This document shows positions 8,444 through 17,427 of a stretch of 64,000 nt of DNA, in pieces. Made by a program: the position numbers and the translations under genes. Position 1 is the stretch's first letter, and each line of letters begins with the position of its first letter. The notes below the pieces were generated by a model, which worked only from the letters and a program-made list of their open reading frames with translations, did no database searches and was not told the DNA's origin. Source of the DNA: Kofleriaceae bacterium (GTDB lineage Bacteria > Myxococcota_A > Polyangia > Haliangiales > Haliangiaceae); NCBI GenBank assembly GCA_020633495.1, contig JACKDR010000013.1, forward strand, positions 1 to 64,000. Reading direction: 5' to 3'.

Positions 8444-8806
8444 ATGCGCCTTCGCCACGCCCTGCCCTTCGTCGTCACGCTCGTCGCGGCCGCGCCGCTC
8501 CTGGTCGCCGGCTGCGGCGGCGGCGCCGGCCACGCCGCGGCGCCCGCCGCGACTCCGTACGACGAGTTCGACGTCACGATGGCCGACGACGGCGCCTGCT
8601 GGGCGATGAGCCGGGCCGAGTACGCGTGCCCCGACGGCGCGTCGTGCAAGGCGCCGCCGCCCAAGCCGGTCGACTGCCCGGCCGGGCTCGAGGCCGGCGG
8701 CTCGGTGCGCCTGATCATGGCGCAGGACCTGACCTGCACCGTCGACGGCGCGCCGACCGCGTGCCCGGTCCACGACGAGGGCCCGGTCGAGGTCCCGCCC
8801 GAGTGA
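8444..8806 (+). CDS. small lipoprotein, unknown function
   Basis: 120 residues with a lipobox (LLVAGCGGG, Cys about 24). The mature part has six further Cys residues, probably forming disulfides in the periplasm or at the surface. I recognise no family. The ATG at 8444 lies 5 nt after a GATACT box with no Shine-Dalgarno, consistent with a leaderless transcript. The next gene starts at a GTGA overlap, so the two are an operon. Confidence 0.75.
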   Translation: MRLRHALPFVVTLVAAAPLLVAGCGGGAGHAAAPAATPYDEFDVTMADDGACWAMSRAEYACPDGASCKAPPPKPVDCPAGLEAGGSVRLIMAQDLTCTVDGAPTACPVHDEGPVEVPPE

Positions 8807-9345
8807 CGGCGCCGGCGATCGCGGCGCGGGCGAGCCTGGCGCTGGTGATGGGCGCCGCCGCGTGCGCGCGCCCGGCGCCGGCGGTCGCGCCGACGCCCGC
8901 CACCGTCGGCAACGCGACCACCGCGCCCGGCCCGCCGCCGGCGCTGGTCGGCAGCTACCGGCAGCGCCACACGATCCAGGTCGTGTGCGGCGTCGACGTG
9001 CCGCTGTGCGACGAGGAGGTCGAGGACACGATGACGCTGCGCGACGCCGGCGACGGCCGCCTCGCGGCCGAGATCTGGCTGCTGCAGACCAACGCGCACA
9101 GCTGCACGTTCGAGGGCACGCTGGCGCCCGATCCGCACGCGCCGCCGCCGCGCCAGCGCTGGCGCTACGTCGCCACCGACGAGGACCAGGAGGGCTGCGT
9201 CGTGTGGATCGAGCGGATCGGCGACGCCGTGCAGGTGCGGTCGTCGCGGTGCACGTACTTCTGCGGGGCCCGGGCGTCGCTGAACGCGACGTTCACCGAG
9301 CCGCCCCGGGACGTCCGCCTGGCGCCGCCGCTGCCCGGCGGGTGA
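8803..9345 (+). CDS. probable lipoprotein, unknown function
   Basis: 180 residues from a GTG overlapping the previous stop. The N-terminus is a lipoprotein-like signal (ALVMGAAACARP), followed by a Pro/Ala linker and a Cys-containing beta-rich domain (VVCGVDVPLCDEEVED, CTFEGTL, GCVVWIERI, SRCTYFCG). No homologous family comes to mind. Coupling to the previous lipoprotein suggests a joint envelope function. Confidence 0.7.
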   Translation: MTAPAIAARASLALVMGAAACARPAPAVAPTPATVGNATTAPGPPPALVGSYRQRHTIQVVCGVDVPLCDEEVEDTMTLRDAGDGRLAAEIWLLQTNAHSCTFEGTLAPDPHAPPPRQRWRYVATDEDQEGCVVWIERIGDAVQVRSSRCTYFCGARASLNATFTEPPRDVRLAPPLPGG

Positions 9346-9378
9346 GCGCGGGGCGCGGCCGCGCCGGCGCGACGCGGG

Positions 9379-10866
9379 TCACGGCACCTCGACCGCGCCG
9401 GCGGTGCACGGCTCGGCCCGCGGGTTGCCGAGCTGATCGGTCGCCGGGCAGCCGGTGCCGAGGCCACGCGCCGGGCTGTCGGCGGCGGGCGCCATGGTCT
9501 CGGTGTCGCCGCCGTGATCGCCGAGGGCGCCGAGCCCGGGGTCGGCGATCAGCGGGTCGGTCGTGCACAGCGAGCCGCCGGGCCACTGCAGGTTGCCGCT
9601 GCCGTCGCCGCGGGTCTCGCTGCAGGTCGGCGTGTACATCGCGGTGTTGTCGGCGACGATCGTGTTGATCAGCGTGAGGCCGGCGCCGAAGATCGCGCCC
9701 GCGACCTGGCCGTCGGCGATCGCGTGGTTGTCGGCGATCGTGCAGTTGCGCACCGTGCCGGTGGGGCCGTTGCCCAGCCACACGCCGCCGCCGTTGCTGC
9801 CGGTCGCGACGTTGCCCGAGATCGTGACGTTCTCGAGGTCGACGGTGCCGCGGTTGATCCAGATGCCGCCGTTGTAGAAGCCCTCGTTGCGGGAGATCGT
9901 GCTGGCCGTGATCGTCAGCGCCAGGCCCTCGAGGTAGAGGCCGCCGGCGTTGCCGGAGCCGGTGGCGACGACCCGGTTGTGATCGATCGTCGAGTGCGCC
10001 ATCGCGAACGTGCCGGTGTGATCGTTGGAGACCCGGAAGACGCCGCCGCCGATGGCCCCGGCGGTGCTGTCGCGGATCGTGACGCCGCACAGCGACGTGA
10101 CCTCGTCGCGGCCGTCCATGTACAGCGCGCCGCCGGCGCCGCCGTTGCCCGGGTTGCCGCCGGTGCCGGTCGCGGCGTTGCCGACGAAGGTCGAGTTGAT
10201 GATCGTGAGATCGGCGTTGAGGCTGCCGATCGCGCCACCGTCGCTGGCGGCGTTACCGGTGAAGGTGCTGCCGACGACGAGCGTGTCGCCGCCGCCGAAG
10301 CCGTAGATGGCGCCGCCGGCGACGTCCTGGCCGTCGACCGGCGCGTGGTTGTCGGCGAAGGCACAGTCGATCACGGTGAGGCTGCCGCCGTCGCGGTAGA
10401 TCGCGGCGCCGCCCTGGGCGGTGTCGTCGCCGACCGCGGCCGAGCGGCCGTCGCGGAAGGTCAGCCGCTGCACCGTCAGCCGCGGCGTCGGCGTGTCGTA
10501 GCCGGAGTCGAGGTAGAGGATGCGCGACGCGCCGCCGCCGCTGAGCGTGACCAGGTCGCCGCCGTCCAGGACGGTCTCCGCGGTGACGACGATCGCGTCG
10601 GGCACGGTGATCGTCACGGGGTCGGCGCCGCAGGCGAACACGATCGTGCCGCCGGCGGCCGCGGCGGCCTGGAGCGCGGCGGCGGTGCAGCTCGCCGGGG
10701 TGCCGTCGCCGACCACCGCGGTGGGCGACGACACGTCGGCCAGCCCCGGGGCATCGCAGATCGCCGCCGGCGGCACCACGGCGTCGGCGGGCCCGGCGTC
10801 GACCCCGCCGCCGCCGCCGCCACAGGCCGCCACCAGGATCAGGGAGGGTACCAGGCTGCACCGCAC
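9379..10866 (-). CDS. beta-helix lipoprotein with choice-of-anchor Q-type C-terminus
   Basis: 495 residues. Lipoprotein signal (SLILVAACGGGG), then repeated beta-helix rungs with G-G-A-I, N-A-A and TISGN/TIxDN turns, typical of right-handed parallel beta-helix (Pmp/pectate-lyase-like) surface proteins. The C-terminal segment (DSPARGLG, ATDQLGNPR, CTAGAVE) matches the 'choice-of-anchor Q' pattern. The start is GTG 10866; I saw no upstream ATG in frame with a better site. It is likely an adhesin or polysaccharide-binding surface protein; no catalytic residues are evident. Confidence 0.82.
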   Translation of the reverse strand: MRCSLVPSLILVAACGGGGGGVDAGPADAVVPPAAICDAPGLADVSSPTAVVGDGTPASCTAAALQAAAAAGGTIVFACGADPVTITVPDAIVVTAETVLDGGDLVTLSGGGASRILYLDSGYDTPTPRLTVQRLTFRDGRSAAVGDDTAQGGAAIYRDGGSLTVIDCAFADNHAPVDGQDVAGGAIYGFGGGDTLVVGSTFTGNAASDGGAIGSLNADLTIINSTFVGNAATGTGGNPGNGGAGGALYMDGRDEVTSLCGVTIRDSTAGAIGGGVFRVSNDHTGTFAMAHSTIDHNRVVATGSGNAGGLYLEGLALTITASTISRNEGFYNGGIWINRGTVDLENVTISGNVATGSNGGGVWLGNGPTGTVRNCTIADNHAIADGQVAGAIFGAGLTLINTIVADNTAMYTPTCSETRGDGSGNLQWPGGSLCTTDPLIADPGLGALGDHGGDTETMAPAADSPARGLGTGCPATDQLGNPRAEPCTAGAVEVP

Positions 10867-10959
10867 GCCCCCAGGATCACACGCCCGGGCCCCGCCCTCG
10901 CGAAAATCGTGGCCCCGGTGTGACGTCCCGGCGCCCCGGTGCGAATCATGCCGTGAACG

Positions 10960-11469
10960 ATGGACGACGCCGCGCTTCGCGACCTGCTCCGACGGCACGC
11001 CGGGCTGATCCACAAGATCGCCTACGCGTACTGCCGGGACGCCACCGACCGCGAGGACGTGATCCAGGAGATCGCGGTCCAGCTGTGGCGGTCGCGGGAT
11101 CGCTACGACCCGCGGTTCCGCGAGACCACCTGGATCTACCGGATCGCGCTCAACGTCGCGATCTCGTTCCACCGGCGCGAGCGTCGCCACCGCGGCGGCG
11201 AGCCGCTCGACGAGCACCTGCTGGTGGTCGAGCCGGTCGAGCCCGGCGACGACGTCCGGCTGCTGCTGGGCTGCATCGACGCGCTGGCCCCGCTCGACAA
11301 GGCGCTGGTCCTGCTCTACCTCGACGGCAACGACCACGGCTCGATCGCCGAGGTGCTGGGCATCTCGACGTCGAACGTCGGCACCAAGCTGGGCCGCATC
11401 AAGCAGCGGCTGCGCGCCGCGCTCGCGGCCGCGGCGCACCCTCCGGAGGAGTCCCATGGAGCTCGATGA
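10960..11469 (+). CDS. ECF-type RNA polymerase sigma factor
   Basis: 169 residues. Region 2 is at about 10-80 (AYAYCRDATDREDVIQEI, then TTWIYRIALNVA) and region 4 at about 100-155 (LDKALVLLYLDG, IAEVLGISTSNVGTKLGRIKQRL). It recognises promoters for an extracytoplasmic signal regulon. The next gene overlaps its end by 14 nt and encodes a membrane protein, the usual place for an anti-sigma factor. No classical autoregulated AAC/CGT promoter is obvious upstream. Confidence 0.92.
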   Translation: MDDAALRDLLRRHAGLIHKIAYAYCRDATDREDVIQEIAVQLWRSRDRYDPRFRETTWIYRIALNVAISFHRRERRHRGGEPLDEHLLVVEPVEPGDDVRLLLGCIDALAPLDKALVLLYLDGNDHGSIAEVLGISTSNVGTKLGRIKQRLRAALAAAAHPPEESHGAR

Positions 11470-12127
11470 CCTGAAGCAGGCGTGGGCGGCGCACGGCGCG
11501 CTGCTGGAGCGGAACCTCGCGATCAACGAGCACCTGCTGCGCACCAGCGTGCGGCGCCGGGTCCGGGGCGCGCTCGCGCCGTACCGGGGCTGGCGCGCGC
11601 TGGAGGTCGCGCTCGGGGTGATCGGGCTGGGGCTGGTGACGCGGGTGCTGGCCGCGCACCCGACCGAGGCGCGCTACCTGGTCGTCGCCGGCGCCCTGGC
11701 GGCGTTCGTCGCCGGCACCACCGCGCTGAGCGTCGCCGTGCTGGTCGCCAGCGGCCGGCTCGAGCTCGACGGGCCGGTCGCCCGGAGCCAGGGCGCGCTC
11801 GCGCGGGTGCGCCGGCTCGAGTACCGGGCGACGCGGTGGGCCGTGCTGGGCGGCGTCGTCATGTGGCTGCCGGCGGCGCTGGTGCTGTTCGAGGCGGTGA
11901 CCGGCGTCGCGGCGCTGGGCCGGGTCGACCTGGCCTGGCTGGTCGCCAACCTGGCCTTCGGCGTCGTCGTCCTGGTCGCCGGCACCGCGCTGTCGCGGCG
12001 CTACGTCGAGCACCCCACGGCCGGGCCGCGGGCACGCCGCTTCCTCGACGCGGTGTCGGGGCGCGCGCTGCGGCGCGCCGCCGACCAGCTCGCCGAGCTG
12101 GCGCGGTTCGAGCGCGACGACGCCTGA
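11456..12127 (+). CDS. membrane protein, candidate anti-sigma factor
   Basis: 223 residues with a GGAGGAG ribosome-binding site and ATG inside the end of the sigma gene. The N-terminal about 45 residues are soluble and charged. Four hydrophobic segments follow at about 48-65, 78-100, 130-150 and 158-180, then a basic cytoplasmic tail. The layout (soluble N-terminus, then membrane bundle) and tight coupling to the ECF sigma gene suggest it sequesters the sigma factor. No ZAS zinc motif is seen, so this is by context. Confidence 0.75.
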   Translation: MELDDLKQAWAAHGALLERNLAINEHLLRTSVRRRVRGALAPYRGWRALEVALGVIGLGLVTRVLAAHPTEARYLVVAGALAAFVAGTTALSVAVLVASGRLELDGPVARSQGALARVRRLEYRATRWAVLGGVVMWLPAALVLFEAVTGVAALGRVDLAWLVANLAFGVVVLVAGTALSRRYVEHPTAGPRARRFLDAVSGRALRRAADQLAELARFERDDA

Positions 12128-12152
12128 GCGGGGCCCACGTCCGCCGCGCCGG

Positions 12153-13580
12153 TCAGTCGCAGCCGATCGGCGCCGGCACCTGGCCACAGCGCGACATCAC
12201 CTCGGGGTCGACGGTGGTGTGGGCCGCGATCGTGGGCGGGGTCAGGAACGGCGGGTGCGCGAAGTCGAACATCTCCATCGGCGGCAGCGCGTTGGCGTCG
12301 CGGCCGGTCATCGCCGGCAGGCCGAACCGGGCCTCGATGAAGCGCACCACCGAGGTGTGGTCGTAGACCGCGTGGGACACGAAGTGGGCCCGCGCGTACG
12401 GCGACACCACGATGAACGGGGTGCGGAAGCCGGTGACGTCGAAGCCGCCGTCGAGGGGATTGTCGTCGCCGTCGTGGGCGGCGAGGTCGTCGGGCGGGCA
12501 CGCCGCCACCGGCGGCACGTGGTCGGCCATGCCGCCGTTCTCGTCGTAGTTGATGAAGACCGCGGTGTGGGCCCACGCCGGCGACGCGAACAGGGCACGG
12601 ATGATCTCCTCGACCATGGCGCCGCCGATGCCGGGCAGCGCCGACGGGCCCTCGTCGCTGCTCTGGCCGTCGAGCTCGTCACCCATGACGTAGGCGACGT
12701 CGGGCAGCGTGTCGTTGGCGATGTCGGTCAGGAGATCGCACTTGACGTCGCCGTAGTGGGTCAGCTCGGCGTCGAGGCCGAACGGGACCAGGAAGTACTG
12801 CTGGTGCGGACCGTCGGTGTAGTCCTTCCAGGTCCGGCCGGCCTGGTCGAGCAGCCCGAACAGCGTCGCGACCGGGTGATCGGGATCGGGATCGACGAAG
12901 AACGAGTTGTCGCCGATGCCGAACGAGGTCGCCGCCATCAGGTACATCCGGTTGGGCCACGTCGAGGTCAAGACCGACGCGAAGTAGCGATCGCCGATCG
13001 CGAAGGTGTCGGCGAGCGCGTAGTAGAACGGGATGATCGCGTCGTCCACGTAGGACATCGAGCGCGCGCCGCCCGGGTTGTTGTTGATCACGAAGCCGTC
13101 GTTCTGGCCGCCGTCGTAGTCCTCGTGCATGTCGTCCCAGCCGTGGTTGACGCCGAAGCAGAACTGGGTGTCGGGGTGCGGCGCGACCGTGCCGCCGGCG
13201 CCGTCGGGGACGGTCCAGTCGGGGGGCGGGACGTCGACCTCGCCGTCCTGGTAGTAGCCCTGCGCCACCAGGCGGCCGAGGTAGCTGTCGAAGGAGCGGT
13301 TCTCCTGGGTGATCACGATGACGTGATCGATCGGGATGTCGGCGCCGACCGGCAGCTCGACGCCGAGGGTCTCGGCGGCCCAGGCGCCGGCGCCGAAGCC
13401 GCACGCCTGGCGCTGCGGCGCCAGCTCGGCCTCGGGCTGGGTGCGGTCGATCGGCGGCGGCCCCAGGGCGTCGACGCCGGCGTCGGGCGCGACGGCGGCG
13501 CCGTCGTCGCCGGAGCAGGCCACCGTGGACGAACCCGAGAGGACGGTGAGGAACGCGAGGAGCGCGGCGCGGCACGACAT
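12153..13580 (-). CDS. phosphoesterase family lipoprotein (phospholipase C/acid phosphatase-like)
   Basis: 475 residues. Signal peptide with a likely lipobox (STVACSGD). The mature protein is a PF04185-type phosphoesterase: VIVITQENRSFDSYLG near residue 90 carries the metal/nucleophile region, and downstream blocks such as VFINYDENGGMADHVPP and GFRTPFIVVSPYA are typical of acid phosphatases and non-haemolytic phospholipases C. Expected substrates are phosphodiesters or phospholipids. The ATG at 13580 lies 6 nt from TAGCAT (13587-13592), a leaderless-type promoter. Confidence 0.88.
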   Translation of the reverse strand: MSCRAALLAFLTVLSGSSTVACSGDDGAAVAPDAGVDALGPPPIDRTQPEAELAPQRQACGFGAGAWAAETLGVELPVGADIPIDHVIVITQENRSFDSYLGRLVAQGYYQDGEVDVPPPDWTVPDGAGGTVAPHPDTQFCFGVNHGWDDMHEDYDGGQNDGFVINNNPGGARSMSYVDDAIIPFYYALADTFAIGDRYFASVLTSTWPNRMYLMAATSFGIGDNSFFVDPDPDHPVATLFGLLDQAGRTWKDYTDGPHQQYFLVPFGLDAELTHYGDVKCDLLTDIANDTLPDVAYVMGDELDGQSSDEGPSALPGIGGAMVEEIIRALFASPAWAHTAVFINYDENGGMADHVPPVAACPPDDLAAHDGDDNPLDGGFDVTGFRTPFIVVSPYARAHFVSHAVYDHTSVVRFIEARFGLPAMTGRDANALPPMEMFDFAHPPFLTPPTIAAHTTVDPEVMSRCGQVPAPIGCD

Positions 13581-13586
13581 GGCCGG

Positions 13587-13592
13587 ATGCTA
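13587..13592 (-). promoter_or_regulatory. -10-like box, leaderless start
   Basis: TAGCAT read on the minus strand, 6 nt before ATG 13580, with no Shine-Dalgarno in between. It fits the TAnnnT pattern seen before many genes here. Confidence 0.5.
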
Positions 13593-13760
13593 CCCAACCC
13601 GCGGCCGGCCGGGGCCGACGACGACGCGGCGCGACGACGCGGCCCGCGCCCGAAGCGTCACCCGCACGACGAGGTCACCGCGACGTCACCGGGGCGCCAC
13701 CGCGCGCGGCGGCGCGCCCGTCCCGGGCGCCGCGGGCCGCCTGCTATGGTGTCGACGCCC

Positions 13761-14432
13761 ATGATGGACGTCCACGCCTCGCCCGCTCGCCCCGCCTCGG
13801 CCCGCGCCGGCCGCCTCGCCGCGCTGATCGCGCTGGCCACCCTCGCCGCGTGCGGCCGCGCCGCCGCGCCGGCGCCGACCGCGGCCGCGCCGCTGTCCAA
13901 CCAGGCGGTCGCGGCGGCGCCCACGACCACCGGCGGCGACGGCCAGTACGCCGGCAACCCCGACGCCAGCGTCCGCCTGACCTACTGGTTCGACTACGAG
14001 TGCCCGTTCTGCGTCCAGGCCGGGCCGGTGCTGGATCAGGTCGAGGCGCGCTACGGCGATCGCATCGTCGTCTACTACCGGAACTTCCCCTTGTCACAGC
14101 ACCACGGCGCCCGCCCCGCCGCGATCGCCGCCGAGGCGGCGCGCCGCCAGGGCCGCTACCTCGAGATGTACCGGCTGCTGATCGCGATCTCGCCGCGCTT
14201 CGAGCCGGCCGACCTGCGCGACGCCGCCGCCCAGCTCGGCCTCGATCTCGACCGCTTCGACGCCGACGTCGCCGACCCCGCCGCCGGCGCCGCGATCGAC
14301 GCCGAGTACGCGGCCGGCGAGCGCGCCGGTCTGGTCGGCGTCCCGACGCTGCAGATCGACGGCGTCGACTACACCGGCGACTTCGACGTCGACGCGATCT
14401 CGCGCGAGCTCGACGCCCGCCTCGGGCGCTGA
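13761..14432 (+). CDS. DsbA-family thioredoxin-fold lipoprotein
   Basis: About 223 residues (ATG codons at 13746, 13761 and 13764 share the frame; 13761/13764 follow a TATGGT box at 13745). Lipobox LATLAACGR, a short Ala/Pro linker, then a DsbA-like thioredoxin fold with the CPFC active site in YWFDYECPFCVQAG, a helical insertion (FPLSQHHGARPAA) and the cis-Pro region VGVPTLQIDG. It should catalyse thiol-disulfide exchange in the periplasm. It stands alone, so the electron partner is unknown. Confidence 0.88.
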   Translation: MMDVHASPARPASARAGRLAALIALATLAACGRAAAPAPTAAAPLSNQAVAAAPTTTGGDGQYAGNPDASVRLTYWFDYECPFCVQAGPVLDQVEARYGDRIVVYYRNFPLSQHHGARPAAIAAEAARRQGRYLEMYRLLIAISPRFEPADLRDAAAQLGLDLDRFDADVADPAAGAAIDAEYAAGERAGLVGVPTLQIDGVDYTGDFDVDAISRELDARLGR

Positions 14433-14464
14433 GCCGGCGACGCGCGCGCCGCCGGGCCGCGCGT

Positions 14465-14500
14465 CGACACCTGCGACACCTGCGACACCTGCGACACCTC
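14465..14500. repeat. 9-bp tandem repeat, four copies
   Basis: CGACACCTG is repeated four times in a row (the last unit ends in C) in the gap between the DsbA-like gene and the Yip1 gene. It is an intergenic microsatellite; no function is evident. Confidence 0.8.
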
Positions 14501-14608
14501 GCTGCGGCGCGGGCCCGGGTCGCATGGCCGGGCGGTCAACGCCGAGATCTGCCACACGACGACCGTGCCGAACTGGCGCAGCTCGCCTGCGCCTGGCACG
14601 AAATCCGC

Positions 14609-14614
14609 TACGCT
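14609..14614 (+). promoter_or_regulatory. -10-like box for the export operon
   Basis: TACGCT, 8 nt upstream of GTG 14623, with no Shine-Dalgarno. It supports the GTG start and a leaderless transcript for the Yip1-MFP-ABC operon. Confidence 0.5.
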
Positions 14615-14622
14615 GCGCCCCC

Positions 14623-15441
14623 GTGGCCCGCGATTCCGATCTGGCGAGCGAGACGACCGGTCCGACGCTGGCGCGACGGCTCCAGCGGCGCGCCGCCGCC
14701 GTCGTCGCGCCGGTGCTCGCGATCCTGCTGCCCGACCGCGTCCGCGCCGAGGTGACCGCGGGCCGCTACGCGTGGCCGCTGATGATCGTGGTGCTGTCCG
14801 CCGGCCTCGCCGCGCTCGCGATCGGCGCCCGGCTCGATCTCGGCCCCGAGGTCCGCGCCGAGAACGCCGCCGCCCGCCCGACCCCGGCGGCGACCACGGC
14901 GGGCGCGGATCCAGCGACCCCCGCGGTCAAGACCGACCGCGAGCTCGACGAGGAGACCGCGCAGCGCACCGCCGTGACCCGCGTGATGCTCGGCCTCGAC
15001 GCCGGCCTCAAGACGCCGGCGCGGGTCCTGGTGCTGGCGCTGATGATCTTCCTGCTGGGCCGCTACGTCGGCGGCACGCCGACGATGCCGCGCGCGCTGA
15101 CCGCGGCGGCGCTGGTCGCGCTGCCCGGCGCGGTGCGCGCCGGGGTGACCGCGGTGGCCGCGTGGCACCAGCCGTCGCTGCGCTCGGCCGACCTCGGCGG
15201 GCTGCTGTCGTCGGCGGCGCTGCCGGTCCCGCCCGGCCACCCGGTGCTGGCGCGCCTGCTCGGCGGCGTCGACGTCTTCACCTGCTGGGCGATCGTGATC
15301 TTCGCCGTCGCGCTCGCCGCCGCCGCCGACCTCAAGCGAACCAAGGCCGTCGTCACCAGCGCGGTCGCGGTCGTGCTGTACCTGCTGGTGACCGGGTTGA
15401 TCATGGGCGGCGGTGGGCCGCCCCCAGGAGCTGGGAGCTGA
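14623..15441 (+). CDS. Yip1-like multi-spanning membrane protein
   Basis: 272 residues from GTG 14623. After an amphipathic N-terminus there are about five to six hydrophobic segments (residues about 42-62, 132-150, 157-180, 222-245, 250-268). A periplasmic Ala/Thr/Pro-rich loop lies between the first two. The organisation resembles Yip1-domain proteins. Its stop overlaps the start of the membrane-fusion protein (TGATG), so it is the first gene of a five-gene export operon; it may assist assembly of the transporter, but this is inference. Confidence 0.7.
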   Translation: MARDSDLASETTGPTLARRLQRRAAAVVAPVLAILLPDRVRAEVTAGRYAWPLMIVVLSAGLAALAIGARLDLGPEVRAENAAARPTPAATTAGADPATPAVKTDRELDEETAQRTAVTRVMLGLDAGLKTPARVLVLALMIFLLGRYVGGTPTMPRALTAAALVALPGAVRAGVTAVAAWHQPSLRSADLGGLLSSAALPVPPGHPVLARLLGGVDVFTCWAIVIFAVALAAAADLKRTKAVVTSAVAVVLYLLVTGLIMGGGGPPPGAGS

Positions 15442-16655
15442 TGACGATCGCGCGCTGGATCTTCGCCGTCCTCGCGGTGGGGCTGGTGGCCATGGTGGCC
15501 ATGAGCAGCCTCCAGCCGCGTCCTCGACCGCCGACCCAGGTGCAGACCGCGGTCGCGACCCGCATGTCGATCACCCGCTCGGTCAGCGGCGCCGGCAAGA
15601 TCGAGCCGGTCCACAAGGTCAACGTGTCGTCGAACATCACCGGCACGCTGCTCAGCCTCGAGGTCGCGGTCGGCTCCAAGGTCACCAAGGGCGAGCCGCT
15701 CGGCCAGATCGACACCTCGCTGTACAAGTCGCAGGTCGAGCAGCAGGAGGCCGCGCTGCGCGCCACCGAGGCCGACGTCAAGCGCGCCCGCGCCAACCTC
15801 GACTACCTGACCCGCGAGGCCAAGCGCCTGCAGCAGATGCTCGCCGACGGCGTCGCCAGCGAGGCCGACGTCACCGGCGCGGTGTCGAGCCGCGACCTCG
15901 CCGCCGCCGAGCTGGCGGCGACCCAGAGCCGCGCCGCGATGAGCCGCGCCGCGCTCGCCGAGGCCAGGAGCTCGCTGGGCTGGGCGACCCTCAAGGCGCC
16001 GATCGACGGCACCGTCCTGGCCGTCAACCACCGGGTCGGCGAGCGCGTCCGCGGCAGCGACTTCGCCGAGGACGTCATCCTGGTGCTCGGCTCGCTGTCG
16101 GAGGTCGACGTCCGCTTCGAGGTCGGCGAGTACGACGTCGTCTACATCAAGCCGGGCCAGACCGCGGTCGTCGAGATCGACGCCTTCGGCGCCAAGACCT
16201 ACCCCGGCATCGTCATCGACAGCGGCCGCGACGCGATCGTCAAGAACGAGGGCACCGAGAACGAGGTCACGACCTTCCCGGTGTGGGTGTCGCTGGCCGA
16301 TCCGCCGCCCCGGACGCTGTCGGGCATGAGCGCGCAGGTCACGATCGCCACCGAGACCCACGACGGCGTCGTCGCGGTGCCGATCCAGGCGGTGACGGTG
16401 CGGCCCGCCGAGGACGGCCCCGCCGACGCCGCCGGCGTCGCCAGCCACCGCCGCAAGCTCGACAAGGTCGTCTTCGTGGTCGCCGACGGCGCCGTCCACA
16501 AGCGGATCGTCGAGGTCGGGCTGTCGTCGGAGACCCACGTCGAGATCCTGGCCGGCCTCGACGAGGGCGAGACCGTCGTCGAGGGCCCGTACCGGACCCT
16601 GGCCCGCGACCTCACCGACGGCCAGCCGGTCGCCGCCGCGCCCGCCGATCACTGA
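15441..16655 (+). CDS. HlyD/MacA-type efflux periplasmic adaptor
   Basis: 404 residues with one N-terminal membrane anchor (about 7-25). The biotinyl-lipoyl half-motifs flank a long coiled-coil hairpin (about 90-190, rich in Ala/Glu/Lys). The beta-barrel and membrane-proximal domains follow (GWATLKAPIDGTVLAV, then PVWVSLADPP and SGMSAQVTI). In MacAB-TolC systems this subunit bridges the inner-membrane ABC transporter and an outer-membrane channel. It is coupled to the Yip1 gene upstream and is 10 nt from the ATPase gene. No TolC-like gene is in the operon. Confidence 0.92.
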   Translation: MTIARWIFAVLAVGLVAMVAMSSLQPRPRPPTQVQTAVATRMSITRSVSGAGKIEPVHKVNVSSNITGTLLSLEVAVGSKVTKGEPLGQIDTSLYKSQVEQQEAALRATEADVKRARANLDYLTREAKRLQQMLADGVASEADVTGAVSSRDLAAAELAATQSRAAMSRAALAEARSSLGWATLKAPIDGTVLAVNHRVGERVRGSDFAEDVILVLGSLSEVDVRFEVGEYDVVYIKPGQTAVVEIDAFGAKTYPGIVIDSGRDAIVKNEGTENEVTTFPVWVSLADPPPRTLSGMSAQVTIATETHDGVVAVPIQAVTVRPAEDGPADAAGVASHRRKLDKVVFVVADGAVHKRIVEVGLSSETHVEILAGLDEGETVVEGPYRTLARDLTDGQPVAAAPADH

Positions 16656-16665
16656 CGCCCGGCCG

Positions 16666-17427
16666 ATGCCCCGGACCGACGAGCCCCCGATGCCCGACGC
16701 GCCCCACCTGCTCGAGCTCAGCGACGTGTCCCGCCGCTACCAGATGGGTAGCGAGGTCATCCACGCCCTGCGCGACGTCAGCTTCGTGATCGAGCGCGGC
16801 GAGTACGTCGGCATCGTCGGCTCGTCGGGCTCGGGCAAGAGCACGCTGCTCAACATCCTGGGCCTGCTCGACACCCCGAGCGCCGGCACCTACCGGCTGC
16901 GCGGCAAGGACGTCCGCGGCCTGGGCGACGACGCCCTGTCGGACCTGCGCAACCGCGAGATCGGCTTCGTCTTCCAGACCTTCCAGCTGCTGGCGCGGAC
17001 CAGCGCGGTCGAGAACGTCGAGCTGCCCCTGGTCTACCGCGGCGTCGGCGGCCGGGCCCGGCGCGAGCGCGCCCGCGAGGCCCTGGCCCGGGTCGGGCTC
17101 ACCGACCGCATGCGCCACCGCCCCAACGAGCTGTCGGGCGGCCAGCGCCAGCGCGTCGCGATCGCCCGCGCCCTGGTCACCGAGCCGTCGATCCTGCTCG
17201 CCGACGAGCCCACCGGCAACCTCGACTCGGCCACCGGGCGCGAGATCCTCGAGCTGTTCGCCGAGCTGCACGACGGCGGCAACACGCTGATCCTGGTCAC
17301 CCACGAGGTCGCGATCGCGGCGCAGTGCCCGCGCGCGATCCGCATGTCCGACGGCCGCGTCGTCGACGACGGCCCCGGCCCGCGGGTCGCCGCCGAGTCG
17401 ACGCTGACCCTGGCGGCGCCGCCGTGA
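16666..17427 (+). CDS. ABC transporter ATPase (MacB/LolD type)
   Basis: 253 residues. Walker A GSSGSGKST at about 51, Q-loop VFQTFQLLART at about 105, signature LSGGQRQRVAIARAL at about 155, Walker B ILLADEPTGNLDS at about 178 and the H-loop LVTHE at about 210. FQLL and DEPTGNLD are typical of the MacB/LolD/FtsE branch. It powers the two permeases that follow. The first ATG (16666) is used here; ATG 16690 is an alternative. Its stop overlaps the GTG of the next gene. Confidence 0.95.
   Translation: MPRTDEPPMPDAPHLLELSDVSRRYQMGSEVIHALRDVSFVIERGEYVGIVGSSGSGKSTLLNILGLLDTPSAGTYRLRGKDVRGLGDDALSDLRNREIGFVFQTFQLLARTSAVENVELPLVYRGVGGRARRERAREALARVGLTDRMRHRPNELSGGQRQRVAIARALVTEPSILLADEPTGNLDSATGREILELFAELHDGGNTLILVTHEVAIAAQCPRAIRMSDGRVVDDGPGPRVAAESTLTLAAPP

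Noticed and set aside
14465..14500. CGACACCTG x4 as a CRISPR or regulatory array
   Set aside because: Units are directly adjacent without spacers and too short; a simple tandem repeat.
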